Below, one piece after another: positions 10,286 to 21,604 of a stretch of 41,708 bases of DNA. The DNA is taken from NCBI GenBank assembly GCA_016748015.1, contig JAAOMT010000436.1, positions 9,667 through 51,374 on the forward strand, in the 5' to 3' direction. Numbering within the stretch: the stretch's first letter is position 1; every line of letters starts with the position of its first letter. This DNA is from Geosiphon pyriformis (Eukaryota; Glomeromycota; Glomeromycetes; Archaeosporales; Geosiphonaceae). Made by a program: the position numbers and the translations under genes. The notes below the pieces were generated by a model. The model saw only the letters and a program-made list of their open reading frames with translations, was not told where the DNA came from and did no database searches.

Positions 10286-11129
10286 TATTATGAAGGCTGT
10301 GCACAGAAGATTACCAGTAGTGGTAAGGAAGAGGTTGTATAATAAGCACTACCCTAATGTATTATGTTTGTTTTGTGGTGGGGTGGAGTTCTCTGACCAC
10401 ATTTTTACTTGTGTTCATAAGTCTGGCATTTGTGGCAAGATTTTGGCTGAGGCTTCTGCCCGTTGGTCAGCTTTGGCTGGCAGTTTCTCTGCTTCTGCCG
10501 TGTTGCAAGTCTTGTCTCAATGTTCCATTGATGTTGGGTTGTACACTTTGGTTTGCAAAGAGTTTGTGCTGGGGGAGTGGTATAAAGAAGCTTGCAGTAT
10601 TTTTGAGGATAGGAAGATAGCAACTACTCAGATTGTTGATTATGTCAGGTTCATGCTAAAGTGTGGTTGGCTAGGGCCAGCCACTGGGTGGTGATGGAAA
10701 AGGCTGGTCTGGTTTGTGACAGTGGTGTTGTTTCTGGGCTATCTCGTGGTGTGTCTTCAGTTTTGTCTGATGGTGTTGTAAAATTGCTTGGTGTGACTGA
10801 TTTTTTTGCTGTTAGCTTTGGTTGTCAGAAGCCTTATTGTTTCTTTTCTGGTCTGGGTGGCAGTGTGTGGGTTATTATAGGTGTGTAGTGTTGTCTTGTC
10901 TGGCCTGAGTGGCTAGCCACATGTAGAAAGTGCGTGAGTCGCATTTAGTGTGAGCCTCTTAGTTTGGCTCTATGTACTAGATAGCAATTGGGCTACACTC
11001 GTTAAAATATTAAATAAAAAAAAATAATCAAAAATTAAAACAATAATATATATTTCAAAAAACATTAACAATATAATTTAATAATTAGTTAAAGACTTAT
11101 AATAATTAAATTTAAATTTAGAAATTACA
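10286..11129 (+). repeat. second copy of the LINE 3' end and its flank
   Basis: Matches 9405-10265 base for base except for about 19 substitutions (all but one transitions), one A-run length difference and a 16-bp deletion. It includes not only the LINE end but also about 100 bp of AT-rich flank, so both copies represent the same insertion site. The two explanations are an allelic or haplotype contig end, or a true tandem duplication. Confidence 0.85.
10290..10888 (+). pseudogene. C-terminal LINE ORF2 fragment (second copy)
   Basis: Partial ORF2 containing the CX2CX7HX4C zinc finger and the C-terminal domain. It lacks endonuclease, RT and RNase H. The codon matching the TGA at 9697-9699 is intact TGG here, direct evidence that the stop in the first copy arose by G>A. 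A 16-bp deletion near 10650 shifts the frame, so the last ~75 codons (to TAG at 10886-10888) are read in another frame. Being partial and gap-adjacent, it is probably a duplicate assembly of the 9405-10023 end. Confidence 0.8.
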
Positions 11130-11844
11130 ATTAATACTATTTTTAATTTCAAACCACCTATTTTGGTAGTAAAGACTTTTGAATTACTTAAATTGAAATT
11201 AGAAACAACACTATTAATAATAAAAAAAGGAGGAATAGGGGCCAACAATGCATTATTCATAACTATATCCAAATTTGGCACTAATAATGTTAGAGTAGAG
11301 ATAATTAGAGCTGTAAAACCAAATACTGGCACTAAAGGTACCAGTTCTACATTATTCAATCTATGTACTATGCTCAACACTTGGTTAGCCAAGAGTTCTA
11401 ATGAGCATTCCAAAGAAGCTAGACAGTTAACAATAGAAGAATTATCCTGAATAACTAATGAAGAATTTCTAATACTTCAAGAACTAAAAAACTAAGAACC
11501 AGAACCAGAAACCAAAGGAGGGTTGACATCAGAAAAGACAGCAAATAAGACCACTTAAGTCTAAGATTTGTTACCAAAGGCAGCAGAATAAAAAATTGGA
11601 ACACATTTTTTAGCATACAATTTGGCCAGTTGAAGATTATTCACTTCAGACACAGATTTCTTAAATGATTTTGGAATTTCAGAACTAGACATAGTTGTTG
11701 CATTATATTTCAAAGCAGTATAACCAAATTTTCCACATTTTTTGCATTTAACCAGATCTATTCTTGTCCAAAAAAGTTTTACATCACCAAATATTAGCTT
11801 AGTATAATATGTAAAATTCATTTTCTTATCAGATTCAAAATTGA
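11130..11844 (-). pseudogene. LINE ORF1 C-terminal half, decayed and interrupted by an LTR element
   Basis: Minus-strand ORF1 of the same LINE family as 3438-5344. It holds the end of the second RRM-like domain, the knuckle region and the Leu-rich C-terminus. The knuckle has CX2CX4 followed by Tyr in place of His and Tyr in place of the last Cys, both explained by transitions. Translation resumes at I-N-F-E-S-D directly beside the LTR at 11845, and the residues preceding this point are found on the far side of the LTR element (21815 onward). Similarity stops near 11140. It is one half of a single older LINE copy. Confidence 0.75.
11841..11844. repeat. possible decayed target-site duplication, left
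   Basis: TTGA here against CCAA at 21815-21818: four positions, one identical and three transitions. Using four bases rejoins the split LINE ORF1 in frame, which favours a 4-bp duplication. A 5-bp version is possible if the terminal base is shared with the LTR. Confidence 0.4.
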
Positions 11845-12754
11845 TGTTATAAGTGATTATTTGGAATCTTAAAGCAAATAACAAACTCATAACTTGGTGT
11901 TTAATAGTTAATACAATAGTGATATTTGAAGATTATAGTAATTTGAAGGTTTTGGTTAAGTTCTTTATATAATAAACAAAGATTCAATAGTTGTTTTCAA
12001 TAGCCTCTTGGAATCGTAATTCTGTTAAATTTTTTTCTTAGCATAGTAGCCAGTAATTTTTCTAGTAAGCTATTCTTGATTTTGTGAGTGTTCTATTTTT
12101 GTTTTACAGGTCTTTTACCAGTCTTTTTAATGTCAATAATTCCACATGTTGATCTTTAATTAATTAATAAACAATAAAACAAATAAAAATAAAATAAAAT
12201 AAAAGAAAATGAAAAAATTAGTCTAAGACAATTAAGTTAGTATTCTATTAATAACCATAATCAAGAACTATTGTTTTAGTATTATTAAGTATTGACAGCT
12301 ATCAACATAAAGTATTAATAGTTAAAGTTTGATAAATATTTTTTAATCAAGTAATAACAACATGAATTAGATGTAGATAAGTATTTTATTGATAATTTGA
12401 TAATTTTACTTCAAATATAGACTATTTTTGAAGTGATTAAGGAATAAATAAATAAAAAGTCTAAACTAAGAGATTTGTTTTTTTTGCTTTTAATAATACT
12501 ACTATATATACATATTTGAGATTTCTCAATTCCTTAATTTTTCCTACCAAGAATCCTAGAATTTTTGGAATCCTATAATTCTTCAAAAAAAATCTTGGAA
12601 TTCTAAAATTCTGCAATTTCTCATATAAGAATCCTGTAATTTCTGAAATTCTGTAATTCCTTTAAAAAGAATTCTGAAATTCTTTATTTTATTATATCTA
12701 CTTCTAATTGGCTAATTTATATACTAATATGATTTTTATATTTTATAAGTAATA
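11845..12754 (-). repeat. 3' LTR of family A element
   Basis: About 910 bp, aligned end to end by eye with 20924-21814. In plus orientation it starts TGTTATAAGTGATTATTTGG and ends TAAGTAATA, the decayed form of TGAATAACA. A TATA-like run lies at 12503-12514, and an array of AATTCT/GGAATT motifs near 12545-12690. The adjacent A/G-rich minus-strand stretch at 12755-12769 is a plausible polypurine tract. Confidence 0.85.
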
Positions 12755-13100
12755 TTATTTTCTTTTTTTAATATTAAGCTCTATTGAGATCTCCTAACTC
12801 TTCTAACTCTTTAAATTGGATTATATTTTGAACTTTTTTTTTAGAATTATTTGTGTTATTCTGAACTGTAATTTTTCAAATTAAATATTGATTATTTTAC
12901 CTATTTGATTAGTGGTAACTATATCTATTTCTGGATTAAGTAGTATTTTTGATCAGTCTTGGAATCTAACATGTAATCAATAGATGGCTTAAACTTGTGT
13001 TGTTAAATTGTTTTTTTTTCACAAATTGCTCAAGTTGCTGTAGTATTATTGTGTTGAATAATTATTTTGTTTTATTTATATATAAGTTCAAAATATTCAG
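12755..13100 (-). other. 3' internal region of family A element
   Basis: Lies between the end of recognisable integrase-extension coding sequence and the 3' LTR. The minus strand beside the LTR is A/G-rich (12755-12769) and may be the polypurine tract for plus-strand priming. No other feature was recognised. Confidence 0.5.
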
Positions 13101-14620
13101 ATGTTGTCCCAAATGGAAATAACAAAAGTTTCTTGGAAATTGATGTATCTACTAATTCTAAGTTTCTTTGGTCAATTCTTAGTATGATGTAAATTTTGTT
13201 TGTATTTCTATGGCCAACTTTATTTTTGTAATTATTTTGTTGATAGTGTTCTCTGATTTTCTCTGTATTTTGTTTTGGTATCTCTTTTTTGTATCTTTAT
13301 ATCAAATAGTTTGTTGGTTAATTGTGATTTCCATATTTTGTTGTTGAATTAATTGAAAAAGTTGTTGTGCCAGTGCATGAATATTGTTAGTAATTTCCAT
13401 TTTTTTTGATATCTTTTGTTATGTGCTAATTCTTTATATAGAGTTTTGATATCTCAATTTAACATATTTATGTTGATAATTATTATTGGTTCTAAATCTC
13501 ATAAAATCTCTTTTGGTTGAACTAATATTTTTTGTACTCCCAATTGTGAAATATTATTGGTCAATAATGATGTTATACTATAATATAGTTTTAGTTGATT
13601 ACTATGTACTGCTTTAGCTAAAATTTTGTTGTTTTATCTTAATTTATATGCTCTATTTTCTAGAATTTTTTTTATGTAAAATGGTCTGTCTCATTTGGAG
13701 TCAAATTTTTCACTCTATTGTTTTTCTACTTTGGTACAATATAAAAATACTTTGTCTCCAATTTTGAATTTAACTGATTTATCTGATAATTGGTTATTGT
13801 GTTTTTCTTTTTGTTTTTATTGTGACTTTTAAATGTTATCAGCTGCTCTTCACCATTTGTTTTCTAGTGTTTCCATCAAGTTATATGTTCTTCTTAACAA
13901 TGTTTCTTGGAAATTTTCTTCTGTTATTGGTTCTATTAAATATGCTTTGACTTTTATTTTGACTAATATTGTTGCTGTTTTACCATATACTAATTCAAAT
14001 AGTATAGTTTATATAATGTCTTGCTTTATTGTTCAATAAGCAAATAATATAAATGGTATAAACAAATTCTATTTGTCCTGGTTTTTTTGACTGATTTTTG
14101 CAATTGCTTTACACAGTATTCTATTGAATCTTTCAATTAAGCTATTGGTTTATAGATGGTATAGTAATAATAGTAGTTGTTTAATTCCAGATTTTTGACT
14201 TAATTCTGCCAATGTTCTGTTTACAAGATAGGTTTCTTGGTTTGATAACAATTTTTTTGGACATCCATATCAACATATTAAGTTATGATGAATGAATTTG
14301 ATTATGGATTCTGCATCTGCTTTTTAAATTGCTTTTGCTTTTAGCCATTTTGTAAGATAGTCCATAGCTACTGCAATATATTTTTTTTCTCTGCTGGTGA
14401 TTATTAGGGGTCCAACTAAGATTCTAATGCAATCAAATAGTTGTCCTACTTTAATTGGTCTCAATGGCTTGCTGGGTTTTGTTTCTCCTCTTTTTTGACA
14501 AGTATCACAATTTTAAATGTATTAAATGATGTCTAAATACATTGATAGCCAATAGTATCTTTTTCTGGTTTTTTCTATGGTTGCTTTTTTATGAAAATGT
14601 TTTGTTATTAAATCTGAATG
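13100..14620 (-). pseudogene. integrase of family A element, decayed
   Basis: Read on the minus strand. The zinc-binding end shows C-D-T-C near 14490-14525. The core shows LLSN near 14235, where the second catalytic Asp is Asn, and LIERFNR near 14110, where the Glu is retained. The first Asp motif is unclear (RILVGP). After the core comes a GPY/F-like module (RPFYIKKIL) near 13665-13715, then a Lys-rich extension to about 13100. Many stops are present. Integrase would insert the element cDNA into host DNA; this one cannot. Confidence 0.7.
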
Positions 14621-16135
14621 CATATTGAATAGTATTGTTTCTTTTTCTGGTTTTGTGATTACTCTGAATGATTGGTTTGGATCTTTTCTGTTTTTTTAAT
14701 ATAATATATTTTAGTGGTTGATAAAATATTTGGATTGTTGTTTTATGTTGTTCCTTTTTTTGGAGATAATTTTTTTTTAAACTGCTGAGTATTAATATAG
14801 TGTTAAAGTTGTTAATATTTTTGTGTATTCATTTTTTTGTTACATTTTTGGAATAATTTTAAATTTGTCTTATTCGTGACAATCATCAGTATTTCTGTTT
14901 TTTTTTCCCTTTTTGTAATATACTGTATATTTAAATAGTGCAAGTTCTATTTTCCATCTTACATAATAATTGTTTCTAAATTTTTGCTTTTGGATTGATG
15001 TCAATTTTTTGTGATCCATATATATGTCAAATTTTTGGTTTAAGTATTTCTTTTATTTTATAACTGCCCAATAAATAGCTAAGTATTCCAATGCTGATGT
15101 TTTATAGTTTTTTTCAGCTGGACTTAAGCTGCAACTAGCATATATTACTGAATATTCTTTTCTATTTGATTTTTTCTGAGATAATATTGTTCTCAATACT
15201 TGGTCTAATACATCAGTGATAATAATGAATAGTTTGCTATGATCTGGATAGATTAATACTGGCACTTGGATAAGTTTTTTTCTTAGTATATTGAAAGCTT
15301 TTTACTGGATTTTTGTTTATTCATATTTCATATTTTTGGCTTGGAGCTAGTGAAGTAGTTGAGCTATTTTTAAGAAGTTTTAAATAAAATGGTAGTAATA
15401 TCCAGCAAATCCCAAAAATGCTTATAGTTCCATTAAATTTGTTGGTACTAAAAAGTTCTTTACTATTTCGATCTTGTCTGGATCTGTCTTGATTCTATCT
15501 TTGCTTATAACATGTTCTAAAAATTTCAATTCTGTTTTGCCAAAGAAGCATTTGGTCATATTTAACTTTAGTTTTATTCGTTTTAGTCTTTCAAACACTT
15601 GTTGTAAATAATGAATATGATTATTAAATGTTTTTAAGAATATGTTGGTGTCATTTAAGTAGACTATTACTGATTTCTATAGCAGTCTAGTATAAACAAT
15701 TTTCATAAGCCATTGGAATGTGACTGGTGCATTAACCAAGCCAAATAGTATTACTTTGAATTCAAAATTTTTTTCTCTAATTGTAAAAACAGTCTTCTCT
15801 TTATTTTTTAGTTTCATGGCTATTTGCTAATAACCACTATTTAGATTCAATATTAAGAACCATTTTTTTCCTCTAAAAGCATCAAATAATTTTTAAATAC
15901 ATAAAGTAAGATAATTGTCTCCATGAGTTACTTCATTGAGTTTTCTGTAATTCACACAAAAGTGGATTTTTTCATTCTTCTTACAGACTAGTACTACTGA
16001 TGATAACTATGAACTCATTAATAGTTGAATTAACTGATTATCTAACATCTAATTTATTTCCTGTCAGATGATTTTATGACTTGCTAATAATACTCTGTAT
16101 GCTCTTTGTTTGATTGGCATTGTATCTTCTGTCTT
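14620..16135 (-). pseudogene. reverse transcriptase and RNase H of family A element, decayed
   Basis: Minus-strand RT is recognisable from SPVVLV, FCVNYRKLNEVT, LNLNSGY, FGLVNAPVTFQ and the catalytic box at 15649-15660. That box reads YLND, so the first catalytic Asp is Asn (15652-15654). The connection and RNase H follow, with ITD near 15215 and YASCSLSPAEKNY near 15130. At least six stops break the frame, several at expected Trp codons such as GYW. RT copies the element RNA into cDNA and RNase H removes the template; neither can be made whole from this copy. Confidence 0.8.
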
Positions 16136-16138
16136 AAT

Positions 16139-16640
16139 CTAGTATTGAATAATGTCTATTCTGCCAAATCCATTTTTACTGGCAAAAATATTAGTGAAAT
16201 TATTAAGTAGTATTTTGAGTTGCATATGTTGTAGTGGGTCTAAATTTCGCAAGTTTATTTGTTTCAATTGTTCTGGCTGGAACAAATAATATTTTTTTTG
16301 TCTATATATTGTTTGTAATGTAATATCCACATATTTGCATAGTTGTGAAAAATTTGAAATGGTGTTTGGCAATTGGTCTTTTACTTTAGTGCTTAAATAT
16401 CTGATGGTGGTTTTTTTTGGTATTTCAATAATGTCTTCCATTGTATTGTGAATAGGCATTTTGATGTGTTTTGGGTTTTTGGCTGGTATGTAAAGATTAG
16501 TAGATCCAATCTTTCTGGATTTACAGATAGTAGTTTCAACTTCAAAAATTTGAGCTTGATTCTTTACTTTTTTTTTTATGGCTAATATGTACTAGTTATA
16601 TGGCAGAATGAAAATTAATTAATAGATAGAAATAATTTCT
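16139..16640 (-). pseudogene. linker between dUTPase and RT, family A element
   Basis: Minus-strand coding stretch with an open frame of 106 codons at 16139-16459, ending in a segment (LLNNFTNIFASKNGFGR) that resembles the LL..F..IFA..E.GR motif found just before RT in many Ty3/gypsy polyproteins. Upstream, around 16460-16520, a NLYIPAKN-like strand precedes it in a frame broken by stops. It may be a beta-rich retropepsin-adjacent domain, but no firm family assignment is made. Confidence 0.55.
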
Positions 16641-16690
16641 CTTTTGTTAATAGTTTCTTTCTTTATTATGTTGACTGGTATATCTATTCT

Positions 16691-17083
16691 ACTCGTGGAT
16701 CCAAATCCACTTATTCCTCTTGCTGTCATCTTTAATTCTTTCCTGTTTTCTATTAGTATTAACTAAGTTATTTTAACCAGAGGCAGAAATATTGTCTGTG
16801 CTATTTTTTTGTTTGGCTTTATAATATAGGTCTTTTCTGAGTTATTTTGTAGCATTGCAATAATATTTTCTACATATTCTGCATCAATTATTTCTCCTTT
16901 AATATTAATCTTTTTTTTTGTTAAACTATTCTTTAATGCTAGTTGAACCATTGTTGTTGTTGAGATTTTCAGTGCTACTTTCAGATTAATACAGATACAT
17001 AAATGTGGTTTCAATTTAATGGCCTCTTTTTTGAAATATCTCAAATCAAACTCTGTATCAATATTATGTGCACATTCTAGCAT
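16691..17083 (-). pseudogene. dUTPase domain inside the LTR element polyprotein
   Basis: Trimeric dUTPases hydrolyse dUTP to dUMP and pyrophosphate and lower uracil incorporation in DNA. All five conserved blocks appear in one minus-strand frame, in order: motif 1 EFDLRY (17053-17036), motif 2 NSLTKKKI, motif 3 GEIIDAEY with the catalytic Asp at 16885-16883, motif 4 NKKIAQTIF, and motif 5 RGISGFGSTS (16720-16691). The length, about 131 codons, suits a single dUTPase subunit. One TAG (16765-16763) separates motifs 4 and 5. Gly of motif 1 and Gly of motif 2 are replaced. It sits between the Cys-rich segment and RT, unlike lentiviral dUTPases, which lie between RNase H and integrase. Confidence 0.8.
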
Positions 17084-17249
17084 AATATTTTCATTATTAT
17101 TGCTGAATCATTTGAGTTCTTGCTTCTTAAAAAGATCAAAGAGCACAATGTATTGTTTGGAGTTTAAATCAAAGTTTAAATTGTCATTATTATTATTGCC
17201 ATTTTGAATGGAACTGGAATTGTTATTGTCGTTATTATTGTCAGAGTTT

Positions 17250-17960
17250 GAATCAAGATTAAATGTTGATTCTAATTCCAATGCACAGCTGTTGATTGGT
17301 TCTTTTTTTTTGGAATCATGTAGATTATGTGTAATAGTGGATTGTAAACAACATCACAATTATTACAATACTTAAAGTTATTGGAAATGAGACAATATTT
17401 GTAGAGTTTGTATTTAATTGTTCTAACTGCTGTTTTTGCTCTTTTCTGGTGGGTGCTAATTTTTGGTAGTGTTTGTGAAATTGTTTTGGGTTCATGAGAT
17501 CTAAGACAACATCGAAATTTGGAGTCCAATCAAATTTAATGGGTTTAGGTGAGTTGTTTTTAATTTGTTTTATTTTTTCTGATAACATGCCTTCAATTTT
17601 GGCAAGAATTATTTGCCATATTTTATCATTATTGTGTGAACAATTATCTAATTGTTTTACTGCTTTTCTTTAGACAGTGTCTATTGGCATTTCTTTTCTT
17701 ACTTAATCACTAATTAAAATCATGTATTGGCACAATTTGTTACACATTCTTCCTTGTCCCAAAATGGCATTCCATATTTTTTTGTCTAAAAAAGTCTCCT
17801 CACAAGTGAGGCATGTTTTGTTGTCTCATTTTCTTTGTCTCTTGGGTTATCTAAAGCATTCAAAAATGCATAGATAACAGTAATATTTTGTTACTGTTGG
17901 TTATTCTTTATCATTATCACAACATGTACCCATTATCAACAATTTTTTGTCACAATTAAT
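17250..17960 (-). pseudogene. Cys-rich (CxxC-pair) segment between protease and dUTPase
   Basis: Unassigned coding region on the minus strand with several CxxC pairs: YCYLC near 17885, CLTC at 17802-17813, CNKLC near 17740, and YCNNC near 17360. The spacing suggests one or more zinc ribbons. Between the pairs lie hydrophilic, charged stretches. Open pieces at 17272-17529 and 17325-17588 overlap in different frames, so a frameshift lies near 17500. The second LTR family has a shorter Cys-rich patch in the same place (33185-33280), so this may be a common feature of these polyproteins. No function is proposed. Confidence 0.55.
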
Positions 17961-18289
17961 GTATATTAGTTTGGGTCAATGGTAGGTTGAATTGGAGTGA
18001 CTGGTAGTGTATAGAGTATAAGTAAAAGTTATTGCTTGAGAATTTTTTTTCTCTTTTTTTTTCCCTTTTCTTTTTTTCTCTCATGTAGGCACTAGTAATA
18101 AGTTGTTGTAATTCTTGTCAGCTCATAAGACTTGGTAGGCTTTCTAGATAGATTTTTTTTTTTCTTTCAAATCAATTAGTGGGCTTAAGTAATGTTAGCT
18201 GATCTAAAATAACCACATATGACTGGTACTCAAATGTACTAACTATTTTGGCTGAATTGCAATTCCTAAATGGTTTAATTAAGCACAGT

Positions 18290-18570
18290 GTTTGTCTTAA
18301 ACAACTAGTTATTACCAATTAAAGCTTGATACTGAGTGGCTTCCATAACAAGAACTTTGATTGGTACACTAATGCTGTTAATTTCAAACAGGAAGTCATC
18401 TATTTCGTCAATTGGAGTTTTCTTCACTCCATCAGCAGTAATAATTTAAATTCCAGCAGTATAATCAATTCAATGACTTAATTGGTTCATGAATTATTAT
18501 GTAATAATGCTGTCTGCTAATCTGCTGTCTAAAATTAATTTGATGGGATGGTCATCAACTTTGGTGTCAG
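18290..18570 (-). pseudogene. aspartic protease of family A element, decayed
   Basis: Retropepsin-like. The active-site triplet reads LDSRLA, with the catalytic Asp at 18527-18529 and the Gly of DSG changed to Arg. Downstream, ITADG and the strand IKVLVMEATQYQALIGNN (about 18370-18320) match the flap and hydrophobic core order of Ty3/gypsy proteases. Several stops interrupt it. It would cleave the Gag-Pol precursor. Confidence 0.65.
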
Positions 18571-19169
18571 TATATATTGCAGTGATAAGTTTGGTATTGA
18601 GAGCAGCTTTACTAAAAAGTGACATAGTTGATTCCTTAAGTTTGAAGAAAAAGATGGCTGTTAGTGATTTGTCTTCAGTAATGGTTGCTGAAGATATATT
18701 ATTAGTAAGTGGCTTTTGGTTGGCTTTCTGGTTGTTGGATCCAATATTTTTTGGAGTAATCAGGAGACTTAAATTGTTCTGGAAATTCAGGTTTTGAATA
18801 TATCTAGTTTTCGAATTTTGCTATTATGATCCTAATAATTGGGTTAAGAAACTGAGGATCAGTTGGTATATGACTATTATCAATCTCCAGTTTTGTTAGA
18901 TATGAGTAATTTTTAGCTTTTGGGTTCTAATAACTAATTAAGCTGAGTTTAATGGCAGTATTTGAATTGGTGGAGTCTGATAAATTATTTGTAACTGCAG
19001 TAATTAATAGATTATGAGTGCTAGTGCCTAATAGATTGGAAATAAGTATAATTGTTGCATTATTGATAGGTAATATTGTTGATATTGATCTTGATTTGGG
19101 TAATGGTTTGAAGTTTGAAATTGGCAATCAGAGTTTTAATATTGGCTTTCTGATTGTTAGTTATTTAAT

Positions 19170-20860
19170 CTTAATTGGCAATCTATTCTTAAGTGTATCT
19201 GTTTACTACAGTAGTAGCAGGCATGTGTTTTTTTGCTACCACAGCTGATTTGTTGATGACAATAGACATAACTAATTTTGAAAACAATTTAAGTTTCCTA
19301 AGTTATTGTATCACTGTGGTGGTTAATAAATTGCTTAATTGTTAGCTAAGTATTTTTCAATTTTTTGGTTAATAGAATCACTAAATTGTTTCACTTTGGA
19401 ATCCAAGTTAGATGATTTGTTTATTACTAAATTGATGGCTTGGGTGTGATTAGTTTTGAGTTCAGCTGTTTTAAAATCTCTGGCATGAATGACTGCAGTA
19501 TAAAGGTCTGCTGAAAACAATGAACATACTCATTAGAGGATGCTACTGTATAGACCATAGATAAACTGGTTCAAAATTTGTGGTGCTGTGAAATAGTTGG
19601 CATTAATTGCTCGGATCTAATCCAGATTTCTATGAATACATTCCAAGTAAGTGGTAACTACTTTAGCATCTCCTTGTTTTATGATGGTAAAAGTATTGGC
19701 CAAGTGATTGATACTGTTATTATTATTAAAATATCTTAGAAACTCAAGTTTAAAGACATTAAAGTTTTGGGATTTATTTGCCAAGTTCTGATACCATAAA
19801 TCAGCAGTATTCTGTAAAAAATATGGAATTGTTTATAATGCTTTAGCATTATTTCATCCATTGGCTGTGATGGCTTTTTTTACATTATTGAGCCATACTT
19901 GGGTGTCATTTTTCTTGCCAGTAAATTTTTCTATTTTGGCAATTGGGACATATGCTATTGGTATAATCGGTTGTTGGAACTGTTAAAGTTGTTGTTGTAA
20001 TTGTGGTTGTGACTATTGAAGTGGTTTGACAATTGGTTCAATTAGTGGTTGATTAATTACAATTACTGAAAATAAGTGTTGATTAATAGTATCAGAGTTG
20101 AGATCATTCTGATTTTGCTAAGTTTGAATATTCAGAGTTTTAATTTCTGGGTTTTCTACAATCAGGTTTTGATAATTAAATTCTTAATTGTTATCTTTCT
20201 TTTCTTCTGGTTTCAATACTTTCTAAGAACTTGTGGTTCTAAAATTTGGTTGAGGTAATGGTAATCAAAATTCTGATGGTGTTGGTAATCATGATTTGAA
20301 TTTTTCAAAGTAATCACCATAGGTTCCTAATAATTCTGTTTTCTTTTGTTTACTTTGGAATAAAAGTTAAGTTAATGATAATTTCACATTTAATGTTGAT
20401 ACATTTGCTGATGAGATGTTGATAACACTTCCAGATATATAATAGTATGATGAATTGATTGGTGACTTGACTCTGGTTTTTTTCCAAATGAATAGTTGTA
20501 TTCCTTTAGGTGTTACTGTTGGTATTTGTAGTTTTCTTTTGTTTTTGTCCATATAGGTAATAGAAAATTGTCATTGAATGTATCTCTCAATTTTATGATT
20601 GATTTCATAAATAATTGGTGCAAAATTGTAATTTTGTGATAAGCTAGTATGTTGAATTAATTTGTATAAAAATTTTCTCTTGCTGTTTCAATATCAACTA
20701 GTCCTTCTAGAAAATCTTTGATTCTTTCATTAACATAAAAGTTGAAGGCTGATTCTGCTAAATAATGATTGTTGTTTAATCTCAAATATTGGTCATAGCA
20801 TTGAAATAAAAATTGGGCAAATTTTAAATGATTTGTTTTTATTATTTCTGATTCTGTCAC
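19170..20860 (-). pseudogene. Gag of family A element, decayed
   Basis: Minus-strand capsid/nucleocapsid coding region. The N-terminal part opens at about 20860 with a GTG, probably a mutated ATG. The capsid region near 19930-19540 has a retrotransposon Gag pattern (VWLNN, LQNTADLWYQNL, FLRYFNNN). A conserved stretch follows at 19520-19335 (HARDFKTAEL, LDSKVKQFSDSIN). It ends with an intact zinc knuckle CX2CX4HX4C at 19178-19219. Stops are scattered through the whole region. Gag would form the particle and the knuckle would bind RNA. Confidence 0.75.
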
Positions 20861-20884
20861 TTTTAACTGATTGTGTATTGGTAC

Positions 20885-20921
20885 TGGTTTTCTGTAAGAT
20901 TATATTTTACAGAAAGCACCA
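20885..20921 (-). promoter_or_regulatory. primer-binding region with perfect 9-bp hairpin
   Basis: On the minus strand, two bases after the 5' LTR, the sequence reads TGGTGCTTTCTG, the usual place and TGG start of a primer-binding site. The second LTR family has TGGTGCTCCCTG at its own site, differing only by C>T changes. The site is folded into an inverted repeat: TTTCTGTAA (20889-20897) pairs with TTACAGAAA (20907-20915) around a 9-nt loop, extended by TGGT/ACCA with a 2-nt bulge. The primer tRNA was not identified. Confidence 0.55.
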
Positions 20922-21579
20922 AATGTTACAAATAATTATTTGGGGTCTTAAAGCAAATAGCAAACTCATAATTTGGTGCTTAATAGCTGATATAATAATA
21001 ATATCTAAAGATTATAGTGATTTGAAGGTTTTGGTTGAGTTCTTTTTATAATAGACAAAGATTCAATAATTGTTTACAGTAGCCTTTTGAAATTGTAATT
21101 TCATCAAATTTTTTTCTTAGCATGATAACCAGTAATCTTCTTGGTAAGCTATTCTCAATTCTGTGAGTGTTTTACTCTTGTTTCACAGGTTTTTTATCAG
21201 TCTCTTTGATGTTAATAATTCTATGTATTGATTCTTAATCAATTAGTAAACAATAAAACAAATGAAAGAAAATAAAAGATAATAAAAAAATTAATTCAAA
21301 GCAATTAAGTTAGTATTCTGTCAATAGCTGTGATCAAGAGCTATTGTTCTAGTGTTATTAAGTATCAGTAGCTATCAATATGAAATGTTAATAATTAGAG
21401 TTTGATGAATATTTCTTAATTAAGTAATAACAATATGAATTGAATATAGATAAGTATTTTATTGATAATTTGATGATTTTATTTCAGTGAATATAAACTA
21501 TTCTTGAAGTAATTAAGGAATAAATAAGAAAAAAAGTTTAAACTAAGAGGTTTGTTTTTTTTGCTTTTAACACTATTGC

Positions 21580-21593
21580 TATATATATATATT
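21580..21593 (-). promoter_or_regulatory. TATA-like box of family A LTR
   Basis: A 14-bp alternating TA run, conserved as CTATATATACATA in the other LTR (12503-12514). It lies downstream, in element orientation, of the motif array, as expected for a U3 promoter. This is inferred from position only. Confidence 0.5.
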
Positions 21594-21604
21594 TAAGATT
21601 CCTT

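Noticed and set aside
20885-20921. Rho-independent terminator
   Set aside because: Eukaryotic context, and the hairpin lies at the primer-binding position beside an LTR.
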